From contig JBCAML010000011.1 in the NCBI GenBank assembly GCA_038503075.1, positions 310,001-374,000 of the forward strand: a DNA stretch of 64,000 nt. The letters run 5' to 3'. This stretch comes from Gyromitra esculenta. Taxonomy: Eukaryota; Ascomycota; Pezizomycetes; Pezizales; Discinaceae. This document shows positions 1 to 10,740 of this stretch, piece by piece; position 1 is the stretch's first letter, and the number at the start of each line of letters is the position of its first letter. A program made the translations under genes and the position numbers. The notes beneath the pieces were generated by a model, which saw only the letters and a list, made by a program, of their open reading frames with translations, was not told the DNA's origin and did no database searches.

Positions 1-797
1 GCGTTCGCGCTTACTCGCCGCCTCCCCGGCCCCGAGCGCAGCAGCGTCAGCGTCAGCGGAGTTTCTGGCGAATGTGTATTTCTCGATATTTTTGGGCGCG
101 GTGGACTGGATGACGCGGGTGACGTAGATCCCGGGGAGGTGGACCGCGGCGGGGTCGATCTCGCCGGGCTCGACGATGTGTTCGGCTTCCACGATGGTGG
201 TCGTGGCGTTCCGTCCCATTGCGCCATTGAAATTAGCAGCCGCAAAGCGAAACTGGCAGTTTCCAAGCTTGTCAGCTTTCCACGCTTTTATGAAGGCGTA
301 GTCGCCACGGATGGCTTCTTCCATGACATAGGATTTTCCATCGAACACTCGGACTTCGCGCGGGGTTGAGTACTGCGCTACTGTGCCGTCGGGGTTGTAT
401 TTAGTCGGTAGCTCCCCAGTCTGCACCACGGTGCCGAATGCGGCCGGTGTGTAGAATGCTGGGATCCCGGCGCCGCCGGCGCGACAGCGCTCAGCGAGGG
501 TTCCTTGCGGGGTGAGTTCTAGCTCGATCGCGCCGGTGAGGTAGAGGCGTTCGAAGGTTTTGTTCTCGCCCACGTAGGAGGCTATCATTTTCTTAATCTG
601 ACCTGATGCTAGGAGCTTGCCGAGACCGGCGCCGTCTATGCCAGCGTTGTTGGAGACGGCGGTGAGATTGGTGATTTGCGGGTTTTGCTCGAGTTCGTCG
701 ATGAGGGTGTCGGGAACGCCGCTGAGGCCGAAGCCGCCGGCTAGCAGGGTGCTATCGGAGCGGAGGTCTTTGATAGCTGAGGCGGCGGATGGGAAGA
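1..797 (-). CDS. Succinyl-CoA:3-ketoacid CoA-transferase (SCOT), N-terminal part
   Basis: Mitochondrial enzyme that moves CoA from succinyl-CoA to acetoacetate in ketone-body use (established for the family). The minus-strand frame reads through the family blocks: a start resembling VFPSAASAIKDL, then STLLAGGFGLSGVPD, TLIDELEQNPQITNLTAVSNN and ASYVGENKTFERLYLTGAIE, ending in EKYTFARNS at the window edge. Only the N-terminal half of a protein of about 500 residues is present; the catalytic Glu lies outside. The frame opens at a good splice acceptor (branch GCTAAC, then CTGCTAG) at 798, so an upstream exon with the mitochondrial presequence is expected between about 800 and 1018. Candidate starts are at 862 and 1018, but I could not find a donor with matching phase, so the 5' end is unresolved. 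Identity is secure; the start is not. Confidence 0.9.
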
Positions 798-3040
798 CTA
801 GCAGGGTTAGCGGGGGCTCGTAGAGATGCGGGGAGGGGGAGAAGTGCCTTTGTTGATTTCATGGCGGCGGGAAGTAGAAGCAAAGGTCCGGGCAAAGAGA
901 AGAGAGTGCTGAGATGGTTAGCAAGAGTTCGTGTCAAGTGGGGAGAGCTATATACCGTTGAGGGGCCGCAGGTGAAATGGCGGGCAGTTCGCAGGAATGT
1001 AGCTGTTGCTAATGTCATGGCTTCTGTTCACGATATATTCCCACAGTGAATATTTAGATAGCCACTGGAGAGAAACAATTGAATTCTCCAGACGAAGATG
1101 GAGAAGACGAACATATACCCCGAATTCCCAGAGTCTCACAATTCAGGCCGGCAAACGTCGGCTAGTCGCGCATATGTAACGTCATGCATGATTTATCGCG
1201 GGGAAGCGTTAACAGGGGTAATAGTTCCATGAGGACCTGCATATCTACTTTTGCTCTATTTATATACGTAGAGTACCTAAAGCCGTTCCTGAAAACGGTA
1301 ACAATTCTGGTGGAAGAGATAGAAACGTTGTCACATCTGGCTCAGCAGCAAGCCATGAGGTATGGAGTACGAGGCCCAATGAGATCGCACGTAGGTCGCT
1401 TCCTGTTGCACAGAAACTCACCAAGTACCAAAGGGTGGTTCCCCCCACAGAAAGCTGAAGTACAGGCACAATCTATATACTAGGGCCCTGAGCTTTTACT
1501 GATAGAGCGGTGAACACTAAGAGGGGGGGAACAACGTTGGCTGAGCGCTTGGTTTTGTTAATCGTGACAGGTAGGGGAAGACTATAAGTTACATGTATTG
1601 TATCAAGGGTCTTCAAATTGCGTACTCGATACCCATACAGTAGATAGTGATAGAAATATTTATTTACCTTCTTTCCAAGATATACTATGTCACAAATGCG
1701 AGAGGTTTAACTCGTACGATTGGTCAGCTAGTCACCAAAGAGGGAATTTGCAGTGGAAATGATTTCCCCTCCCTTTTGGGTGCAAGACTAACCGTGCGCA
1801 GCAAGGGGTAGTGCGGCCTAACCACAACTAAACTTCGGATCAGCCCCTCCATTCCAGCAACTTTTAACCCCACCACAACCCAGACCACAACTCAGATCCC
1901 ACCCCACTTCATTCCATCCCACCTCATTCCACCCCAACCAGCAATGGGCCCCACAGGGCCCCACGCAGGAGAACTACGACTCTGGTTGGTGCAGAGACTT
2001 ATCCTCTCCGTACCCCATTCAATAGATCAACTCCAAGAGTGCTGGCCATTCTAATCCGCTGAAAAAATACCAGTAAGCTCCTTCCCCTCACCTCCATCTC
2101 TACACCACTGACATGAACAGCACATTTTCCACTCTCACAGATGAGACCGGTCTATACTCGAAGACCCGAGCTTCGAGGCATTCAACAACGCCCTGAAGTA
2201 CTTCAGGGCATAGTCTGACAGTTACATGACTTAGTCATGTGAGGAGGATGCACGAATCTATGACTAGGCTTTTGATACGCCCCAGATGTCTTTCCTGGGA
2301 AGGGCGCGTATGCAGTATTGCAACTGCGCCCTCGACCGCTGTACCAGCCTCCAACAATGCGAGATAAAAGTTCTTGTTTTTGGTGGACGCTTCAGAAAAA
2401 TTAAAAAGGGGGAAAACAATCACTAAAAAAGGGGGGAGAGTGACTGAGTGCGGCAGTGAACTATCCTCCCCCCCCTTCTGAGCAGAAAGAAAACCGGGGG
2501 ATAAGCAGTCTCAAACTCGCTTCGTGGGCGGATGAGGAAGCTCCAATCCGAAAACAAGGGTCCTGAAACCCCAGAATATGGGGAATGGGAGCCAGCGTCG
2601 AGCATATGGCTATGTTGGACGAGAGCTGCTGGCTGCTAGGGAAGCATCTTTAGCTACAAGATGCTCCAACTTAGAGCAAGGGTTCAGCCACCCTACGCAC
2701 ATTGGGCCCTGCTTTAAAAGTTCTTTAATGGTACGTTGATCCCTCAGATACTATGTGTCTATTCTAGACCTCTATCTCGATTATTATATCGAACTCATAC
2801 TTACTTCATATGTGGGGTTTCAGAATACAGGTTTGAACGAGGACACTTTGTCTTGGGTGCATCTTCGGCCCCGATCTCAGGCCCCGATGCAAAAAGGAGA
2901 CGAATTAAGGGCGGGGAAATGATCGGCATTTCGTGTGCCCTCGCGACGAGCTATGTCTTTTGCGTGGGATTTCTGCGTGGGCGACGCTTTGTGTGAGCCC
3001 GCATGGGGCACAGGTGGAGCCGGGCTTCGTATTAGCTCAG

Positions 3041-3202
3041 GCTTGAGTGCTCGTGCGGATTGTTCGATGGAATTCTCGCTAACAATTTAACGAGCCTACC
3101 TGGCTCACTGGAAGACCCTTGGCTTGAGTGCTTGTGCGGATTGTTCGACGGAATTCTCGCTGACAATTTAACGAGCCTACCTGGCCCACTGGAAGACCCT
3201 CG
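3041..3202. repeat. Two-copy 81-bp tandem duplication
   Basis: Unit 1 (3041-3121) and unit 2 (3122-3202) start with gcttgagtgc and share almost every base; differences are mostly transitions (for example ctcgtg/cttgtg, gatgg/gacgg, ctaac/ctgac). The unit length is a multiple of three, so an open plus-strand frame crosses both copies. I see no protein family in it, so the open frame may be chance. Confidence 0.85.
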
Positions 3203-4405
3203 GTACTCGAGGGTCACAGGAGAGCTTGAGAGAATTACTGGGCTTTGTGTGAAGGATGGGAAGGATGGTTAAAGCATTGCTGGACAGGAATATTAAGGGT
3301 TTGGTGGGGTAATATACACCCTTGGGGTATTCTAGAACCTCACACTGGAAAACGGAGGTGGACATACGCCTTTGCTTTTTATTTCGAAAGTTAGCTTTCA
3401 GGCTTTCTTGACATCTACTTCTCCTGCCTGATTTTAAATTCACATTTGATTGCCTAACAGATTTCCTCGAAGTGTATTCCAGTGGTCAAGGTTGTATTTA
3501 TCGAGTGATATTTCATGTTCATATAAATTTCCCAATAACACAAGTTAGATTTTATTATAAATCTTTAAGCTATATCTTTCTAGAGCGATAGAGATTTTTG
3601 TAAGCCTATGAATAATTAAATAAGTATAAATTCCATCCTACTCTGAGTAGATAGTGTGACATAGCAGCAGGTTATACTAGTATACCCACCTATATTAGTA
3701 GCTGCTACTCCCTAACTGCCTGCGGGATAGTGCATTTCATTATTTATCACCCGATTAAATCCTGCCATAGTCTACAAATATGGTAAATCATATCTTAGAC
3801 ATCACTAAACCCAAAGATGGCAAAAGTGAAAAATAGCCAGACTGCAGACAATGAACCCCACCAAGCATGCAGAACACCAAGTCAACTTGAGGTTCAAAGA
3901 TAACTCTGCACATTATTTAACACCTCCCTGGAAGTATTCTAGAGTATGACGAAGTTTCGTTAGTTTATGTCGCTATTTACCAGGTTATGGAAGATCAATT
4001 GAGGACCCTGATGGTTAGATGAACGTTTCTAAATGCCTTTCCGATGGGAAAGCTACACGGGGTTAATTAATGTCAGGCCTTAATTGATCGAGAGTGTTGT
4101 AATTATTGCCGTGTACGAGTCGCAGGGTAGCGGAGACTTGATGGTTTCTCTAACGGGCGCCGAGGAGGCTGAGAACACGACTGGGAGTCCCAACCACTGG
4201 CTGAGGATTCCGAATGACGATATTGAGTCGAAATGTGTTGCGTAGTGTGGAACGTATCTAGTTAGTATGCCATTCAGTATTTATAATCATCAAGAATGAT
4301 GAGGTAGAAAGAAAAGAAGTGTAAAAGAATGCTCTGGTAATAGCTTATTTGCTTGTTGCCAAAAGCACCCAGAAAGTAGAGGGCTGACTTTTCTTGTAAT
4401 GACGA

Positions 4406-4486
4406 ACTAGATGAGGTTCCGCCATAGCCCAAGGGCTGGATGCGTAAATGAAATTTACTTACTTACTTACTTACTAGATGAGGTTC
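4406..4486 (+). mobile_element. 53-bp LINE 3'-end insertion (TTAC tail) with 14-bp target duplication
   Basis: A 14-bp direct repeat (actagatgaggttc) lies at 4406-4419 and 4473-4486. Between them are 53 bases: cgccatagcccaagggct, then ggatgcgtaaatgaaat, then a (TTAC) tail of about four units. AGCCC-AA-GGGCT can form a short hairpin. The hairpin region matches the 3' end of the larger LINE copy at 23446-23899 (cgccataacccaagaggt, ggatgcgt). This is the expected outcome of target-primed reverse transcription that stopped almost at once. Confidence 0.85.
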
Positions 4487-5058
4487 GGGGTCTAAGAGTT
4501 CAGTCAGCGGGAAAGGCCTCGAATATTATTACGTTGAGCGTAGGTAGATTGTAGAGATTTAAAATGTATATGTTCGCATTGTATCTCTGCTGTTAATGAT
4601 CGAGAACAGCGCTGTAAGTGAATTTTGTTCGTGGGGAGGAGGATGATGGCGATGGTTGAAGAATGAAGTGTCATGCAGTGGTTAAATACGATTTCCCATC
4701 CATTGGGCTAAGCTGGCCATGCGCCCCTAAACGTACTTGTTTCTACTAGGAATATTCCCAGCGACATGAAACGTCTTTAAGAGCCGCCGTGTCTGGAATA
4801 CCATAGAACCCACTAGCAACCGATAAAAAATGGATTTATTTAACGCTCACTCAGAGGTCTTTTCGATCTCGATATTCGTCCTGCTCGATCTAACTTACTC
4901 CAAGACCTCCTCTAACTCGCACGCAGGAGGTTTACGTGCGAGTGAGATTTCGTGAAAGCGCATTCAAACAGATTTTTCACCAATTACGAACCACGACTAC
5001 TGATCCAAAATCCACACCACAAAACCCAAGTATCCACCCTCCCCCCCACAATCCAAAA

Positions 5059-5529
5059 TTACAATTTCCCCTTCAACCGATCCTCCTTCCTCCCTTCCTC
5101 CGTCCCCATCGGCCCTCCAACCCCACCAGGCGCCGGCGCCGGCTTGTTATTCGTCCTAGCCGCAATCTGTCGTTTTCCTTCCTCCTCCTTCATGATCTCC
5201 TCCCTCTGTTCCTTCTGTCCGTGTTTTTTTCCCTCGATCCGCTGTGTCGCTTCCTGTCCGCCCTGGTCGCGCGAATGTGGCAGCTCGGACTCATTTTTCC
5301 CCCTACCATTGGTGTCATAGGTGGAGCTTGCTACGGGCGAAGACGCAGTACCAGAGGGCGGGGCACCACGTATAGTGGGTTTGGAGGATGGTGCGGATGG
5401 GCTTGCGGATTGCTTACGGCCTGACATGCTGAATCCAGAATTGGCCGGACGGAGAGGTGGATCAGATCTATTGAGTAAGTTTCGCTGAGGGAGTTGTGGA
5501 TATATCTGGGGGGGAGTTATATTCGCCAT
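5059..5529 (-). CDS. Small low-complexity hydrophilic protein, unknown function
   Basis: A 156-residue intron-free frame starting MANITPPQIYPQLPQRN; an internal Met (MSGRKQSAS) could be the real start. The first 80 residues are rich in Ser, Pro and Thr. Residues about 95-125 are strongly charged (KEQREEIMKEEEGKRQ) and may form a short helix. The tail is Gly/Pro/Lys-rich. No signal peptide or membrane segment is visible. I recognise no family. It lies downstream of another small disordered protein in the same orientation (start 6796). The opposite strand is also open over much of this stretch, but its product has no sensible composition. Coding status is an inference from composition and length only. 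Confidence 0.5.
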   Translation of the reverse strand: MANITPPQIYPQLPQRNLLNRSDPPLRPANSGFSMSGRKQSASPSAPSSKPTIRGAPPSGTASSPVASSTYDTNGRGKNESELPHSRDQGGQEATQRIEGKKHGQKEQREEIMKEEEGKRQIAARTNNKPAPAPGGVGGPMGTEEGRKEDRLKGKL

Positions 5530-6214
5530 AATGGCGAAGCTGTGACGTCAATGATAGCTAATGCTAGGTCCAGAGGTGCAGGGCTTACTTGAGCAGTTAA
5601 TTGTGCTAGCCATGTCCCACATGGTGGGACATGAAAACCTGGTATCGACCGTGATTTACACACCCCCGTTAATACCTATCGTCTGGGTTCCAAGATGTGC
5701 CTAGACATGGTTCACTTCAAGCCCAATCTCGGTTTTCGAGACACGCCAAGCACAGAACAGTCGGTATTCATAGAAGAACATTCGACATATACAAAAGAAC
5801 CTCGGCCAGAGAAATAGACTACAAATTTGATATATGTACCAGTAACCATCGCGTGCTCCAATCACATGCCGAGTCTGCACCAAGTGATGTCATCTGCGAT
5901 AACGATTGGGACTGATAACGGCCTCAAGATTCCAACTCTGAGAGCCCATCGAAACAGCGAAAAGAGAATGATAGAAAGAAAACCCCAAGCTCCCCCCGAT
6001 ATCAAAGAGAACCTCAAAAACAAAAATAACTTCAAAAAAATTCATCAAACTAACATTTTAGAAATACAAGGGAAAAAAAGACGAAAAAGGGTTCAATAGA
6101 CCGGAAATAGATAAAGACAAGTGAACTCGAGAACAGACATTCTCATGATATGGATGTCACCGGTCAGCTCCTCGACCCCTAGTACCAACAATTGATCTCT
6201 ACTCCTTGCACCTT

Positions 6215-6796
6215 TTATAAACCAGTCCTCTCCTCGGCTCCTTCCATCTTATCGTCTGACTCGGTTCTGACCATCTCTGGTATCCTTCTTCTCGCAGCAT
6301 CTCTCTCCTTCTCCTTATTCAGCACGGGGATTGGACTCCTATTAGTCGTGTCCACGATCCCCTCATCGTACGTCATTCCATCAATCATCTTTGCTGCCTT
6401 CGTCGCTTCAAGCGTTGAGCTTGTCGTAACAGTGCTACTCGCAGGACTTCCGCGCTTTTCGCCAGCGCCAATTCCCGGGGTAAAGGTTCCGGGAGTGAAA
6501 TTTCCAGGAGTAAGATTTCCGGGTGTGCCCTCGCCAGACGGAAATGCGCCCGGCGTGGAAGTGGAAGAATTGGCCCGCGGCAACTGCGGTTGATCGAAGT
6601 AGCCCATTCCAAGACCGAGTCGCTGGATACGGTCTTCTCCGGAAACGCCGTCGGAATTAGGTCGGTTGCCTGCGTGTCCATCTTTGATAGCAATCGTTGA
6701 GATGCCCGACATGGGTGTTCCGGGGCCGGAATTCGTTTCCGAATAGCTAGGAGGCTGAGCTTGCGGGGACGGCATATTGATTAACGTCGCGCTCAT
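6215..6796 (-). CDS. Small disordered protein with TPG repeats, unknown function
   Basis: A 193-residue intron-free frame starting MSATLINMPSPQAQPPSYSE. The N-terminal 90 residues are Ser/Pro/Gly-rich with a conserved-looking core (RIQRLGLGMGYFDQP). Residues about 95-110 hold four imperfect five-residue repeats (TPGNL, TPGNF, TPGTF, TPGIG). The C-terminal third is charged (KEKERDAARRRIPEMVRTE). There is no signal peptide or membrane helix. The mix of a short conserved-looking core and low-complexity flanks is typical of small ascomycete proteins that act as binding partners or phospho-targets, but I do not recognise the family and assign no function. Confidence 0.65.
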   Translation of the reverse strand: MSATLINMPSPQAQPPSYSETNSGPGTPMSGISTIAIKDGHAGNRPNSDGVSGEDRIQRLGLGMGYFDQPQLPRANSSTSTPGAFPSGEGTPGNLTPGNFTPGTFTPGIGAGEKRGSPASSTVTTSSTLEATKAAKMIDGMTYDEGIVDTTNRSPIPVLNKEKERDAARRRIPEMVRTESDDKMEGAEERTGL

Positions 6797-8181
6797 AATT
6801 GCTTCTTCGTATATGTATGTATTTGGGGGATGTGTGATTTGGTATCGTGGACGAGATCAGGCGGAGTATTGGTGCCTAATGTAGAAAGTATAGATTTACA
6901 AAGGAAAGGAAGACGGAGAAAGGGAGGGGTGGTGATAAAGACACGGGGGACCCTGCAAAGGGGTTGTGGTGGGTGACATGGGCCAAGGAACTTGTGCCAA
7001 CATCAGAGCTTGATGCCTGGAACCCTAGCCCTGCTTCTCGCGGGGAAGCCGGCCGGGTTGACGGATGCGGGGTGCAGGCCCGGCGGATGACGACGGTAGC
7101 GTGCATTTGCAGCAATGATCGGCACGTGCGCCGATCATCTAACCCATCGCATTCTTGGAAGTCGTCGGTGGAATGCTAGTAGGAATTCCATACTAGTTAT
7201 CTCTTGCTTCTGAAATAAAGGTCTCAGATCTGCTAGATTATTCGTGGATGTGGATAATAAGCTTTACGGGTAATTTACAGATTAGCGGAAAATCACAACC
7301 TGATTGCTGGCGTAGGCCCAAAGGAGAGGTTTGCAAACGGGGCACACCATATTTACTAGGGGTATGAGTATGAAGATGGAACTAATGCCACATTATTCCT
7401 ATGGTGACCTCACAGAATGAAAAGCTCTGGCGTTCCATCTCCACGCCCCACCCCTAGTAAATTGAGCTGAGTATCAAGTTCTCGAATCTAAGTGGTACTA
7501 GTAGAAGTGGTGGAATACGTTCTTTGCCACAAAGTCACAAACTCCAGCACTGTGATTAGCAAATCTAGTGCATTGGGGTCAAGACACATCACGTACATGT
7601 AGATTAGCCCTACACTCAGAAGTACCGTATGAAACTGATTATAGTCACTCACCAATTATTCAGACGAAGATTACCTATTTATTTATATGAGGTTGTATCC
7701 TAGTCTAGAGGTGATATCGAGTGACAGGTCATGAATCATCTAATCCTAACGTAGTTAGTTCTAAGCATCCAGCGTAAGTTACGACTTCAGACTTGGAAGC
7801 TGTAAGTCGCAAGCATGTGTAATAGAAGAATGCTTGATGAAGGAGGGTAAGGCTGCGGTGGCGAATCCTAGAGGGCAAAAATTCCATTAGTCACTATAGA
7901 ATGGAAGAAGTATCTCTACCATGGAAGAATGTATTATAGCTATGGCATATTAGTATAGTCAATGGCATACAAAAAACAACAATTAGTAAAAACATCCCGA
8001 TGTCCTTATTGTCCTTTTCATGCCTCTAGTCCTTCCTAGCTCTCATAATTCACAAATTTCAACCGACCAAGTGATTGGTTAATTGAAGATTTGGTTCTGA
8101 TTTTCGACGCCCACCATATTGCCCCTCTATGCAGATTTATTTAAGCCTAGTACTATCGTAGTAAGCCAGTATTTCCCTCTA
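6797..8181. other. Spacer without a recognised gene
   Basis: Promoter of the TPG-repeat protein (start at 6796), then A+T-rich sequence with no open frame above 80 residues that resembles a protein. One copy of the recurring octamer TCGAGTGA is at 7717-7724, followed by caggtcatga. Confidence 0.6.
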
Positions 8182-8958
8182 TTATCTCCTATAAAAATGG
8201 ACGTACCTTATCACTTTCCTAGCAGACTCAGCCTTCAACCATACAACGTTGGAAAGTGGCCAATTCGTGTCCTGCAATGAGATACCAACATGTACACATC
8301 CATCAAAGCCGTAACGCACTTGAAATCGATATGGAATCATATGTGGCCCACCAAGGTTTCTAAGGAAAACTCCATGGGGACTTTTAAGCCCGCATAGTGA
8401 TAGGAAAACCTCCGAAAGTTTCACATCTGTGCGAACTAGGAGCGTTATGAATCCGAATTTCCCCCCAATGTTATCCATGTAAATTTCAAGGGTGTGGACG
8501 GTATCCTCTGTAGCTTCGTTCATCCACAGCGGAACCGCTAACTCGGGAAGTTGTGTCAGCATCAGGATTCGGTTGAATAGGTTACAATCCATCCCCATCA
8601 GTTTATCTGATATAAGATCTTGCTCTACAAGATCTCTCTTGATATCTTCCGAGCAGGAGCCCCCAAGAAATTCAACACACCACTGTGCTATGCCGTCTTG
8701 TTCTTGCAATACGCAGCAGTAACCCATCTCGATGAACTCAACAATTAGTATTGGCTCAATGGTTCGGCGGGGAGGAGCTTTTATATATATGATTCCATCT
8801 AATGGCATGGCTCTTTCCCAGAGCACCTGGGCAGTGCGATTGGAGAATTCGATGTATTCGGGTCGAGTAGAACTGGCATGGTGAGAGCTGGCTTGAACTG
8901 TGAAGATTAATAGCCCAGATGGAACCAGTGAAGATGAACGGACTCTAAGATGCGTCAT
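8182..8958 (-). CDS. Unknown-family protein, paralogue of the 24098-24874 gene
   Basis: A 258-residue frame from an ATG at 8958. It shares blocks with the protein at 24098-24874: EPILIVEFIEMG against EPVLVLEFIETG, IAQWCVE against VAQWCIE, ELAVPLW against DIKLPAW, and KLSEVFLSL against ELSEIFRVL, in the same order and with similar spacing. This indicates a two-member family in the window. No signal peptide, membrane helix or known catalytic motif is visible. A good donor-like site (AAGGTACGT) lies about 20 nt before the stop, so a further small 3' exon is possible. I do not recognise the family. Coding status is supported by conservation between the two loci. Confidence 0.75.
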   Translation of the reverse strand: MTHLRVRSSSLVPSGLLIFTVQASSHHASSTRPEYIEFSNRTAQVLWERAMPLDGIIYIKAPPRRTIEPILIVEFIEMGYCCVLQEQDGIAQWCVEFLGGSCSEDIKRDLVEQDLISDKLMGMDCNLFNRILMLTQLPELAVPLWMNEATEDTVHTLEIYMDNIGGKFGFITLLVRTDVKLSEVFLSLCGLKSPHGVFLRNLGGPHMIPYRFQVRYGFDGCVHVGISLQDTNWPLSNVVWLKAESARKVIRYVHFYRR

Positions 8959-10740
8959 GGGTTTGAAGGATTAATAGCAGTCAATAGCGAGGTCGATAAA
9001 GAGTATCTAGGAAATGAATCTCAATAGTAGGATAGCAAATGAGGGGAGGGGCTGGGGGATTTCAAGGTTGGTGAGTGTGATGCTGAGGATATATACCAGA
9101 CTTACCCATACGTGTAGTTCGGGATTCTGTAAATACTAATACGTGCAGCCACGCTCCAGATGACATCTCGTGACCACTACATGTAGGCCATGAGTACTAA
9201 GGAGTTTCGCACATGTATTTTTGCAATACATTGCCCTGTAGCTAACTAAATCTCACTACCACAAGAGTAAGACTTTGCAAGTCTTTGCATCTATGCAACC
9301 GCATCAATCAGTGAATTTCAGCCTTCCTTGCTCATAAAGGTCATGCATTGAGACAGTCCATTGAGACAGTAGTGTGAAATAAGTGCAACATGTAGCTGTA
9401 GTCTATCCTCCACGTAGCAGGATTAGTTTCACCAGAATTTCTAGTAAAATTCGAAAAACGTCCGTACGTCTCTAGGCGAATAGATTCGTGGTGTATATCC
9501 ATAAAATTCATCTCCAAGCTCAATGTCTGTACCCCTTGCAATTAGAAATTAGAAAACACTTTCCTGCCAATATGGTTGATCCGCCCTGTGAAGATTCAGG
9601 ATATGAGATAGATAGATAGATAGATAGATTAATCATACACGCATCCTTCAGAATATGAGACTATTGGGTTCGTAGGACTATTATTGGTAAACTTTATTCC
9701 AGCAAATTGCGTTCCTCGTACGCTGTGAATCAATCTTCCGCTGGATTAATACGTGTAGTGTCTCCAATTCATAAAATAAGCCCTAGTTCGTCATCATGAT
9801 GACCACATATATGGATGATGTTGAAGCCCTTGCCCCACGCAATTACATAACGAGCGAGGCCAATGTACTTACACTAATTAGCTCAATCTACTAGGTGATA
9901 GTACTCGAAATTTCATAACGAGCTAGTCAGCCAGTACTGGCACAACAGTTTCTATTGGTACCAGAAGAAGTCCAAACGAACTACTCCAACCAGAACTAAC
10001 AGGAAGGATAAGATTCCTAGGAATTCCCAAGCGGGGAGAGGTGATAGTGTGAAGGAGAAGGATGGTGTTGGAGGTGATGGAGGAGGGTTTCGCAGGTGGT
10101 TTTGGGAGGAAATTCTCGCACGCGCGCACGTAGCTGTCTGGTATTAGCGAGTGATGGCTCATGTCTTACGTAACACGGTTAGCGCCACCAAGAACTTAGC
10201 GAAGCTAACCATAATCGTGCGCATATGAACACAAAAGTCAACTGTAGCTCTAAGGTACCGAAACATCTATTAAACCGCTAATAAATATCGGTTTATGCTG
10301 ATAATCGATTGTAGGCAGGGCTTAGCACATCGAAACCAGGTAGAGGGCAAGCCACACAGATTCCAGAACACGAACCAATCCAGGTCAGTTTTTTGATCAA
10401 ATAGCTAGCAAATTCCCGAATCGTCGATAATCACCTTCACCAGAAACTGATTTCGGTTCGAGTGGTTTCTCATGAATTTTTTCGGACCATTTCTGAGAAT
10501 ATCCGGTTCACAGGCCAGAGTGGCTCGGGAAACTCACCTACAGACTCGTTTTCCCACGAAAACCGTTATCCTTTTTTTCTAACAGATTGTGCTTACAGCA
10601 TATGATATGATACGATATGATAGACAAAAAGAAACCTCCTGCCAATATTTTCCCCTCGGTTCACGTTCGCCCAAGGACCCTAAGAAACTAAAAGAAACAA
10701 GTAAAAAGACCTCTCAAACCAACACCTATGTGAAATCCTT
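8959..10740. other. Spacer without a gene
   Basis: Holds the retroposition scar at 9595-9660, a palindrome CTACATGTAG at 9177-9186, and a short imperfect ATATG repeat near 10600-10622. The end (10600-10740) is the 3' flank of argininosuccinate lyase. No open frame resembles a protein. Confidence 0.6.
9595..9660 (-). mobile_element. 38-bp LINE 3'-end insertion (TATC tail) with 14-bp target duplication
   Basis: Direct repeats ttcaggatatgaga (9595-9608) and ttcagaatatgaga (9647-9660) differ by one base. They flank 38 bases made of five TAGA units, then ttaatcatacacgcatcc. On the minus strand this reads ggatgcgtgtatgattaa followed by (TATC)n, identical to the terminus of the 426-bp LINE copy at 23459-23884. 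Only the last 38 bases of the element were inserted. Confidence 0.85.

Larger units (their letters stand above)
1019..5058. other. 4-kb spacer without a convincing gene
   Basis: All open frames here are short, lack family resemblance and overlap A+T-rich or simple sequence. The spacer holds an 81-bp tandem duplication at 3041-3202, a retroposition scar at 4406-4486, and a C+A-rich stretch near 1860-1970. The plus-strand frame at 4936-5424 is judged a shadow of the minus-strand small protein at 5059-5529. The 797-1018 part should contain the first exon of the SCOT gene. Confidence 0.6.

Noticed and set aside
3498..3757. Possible 260-bp element between tatcgagtgata and tatcacccgatta
   Set aside because: The ends pair only over about ten bases and no second copy was seen; kept only as part of the octamer finding.
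4936..5424. 162-residue plus-strand frame
   Set aside because: Antisense to the more plausible small protein at 5059-5529; Pro/Leu/Arg-rich composition typical of shadows.
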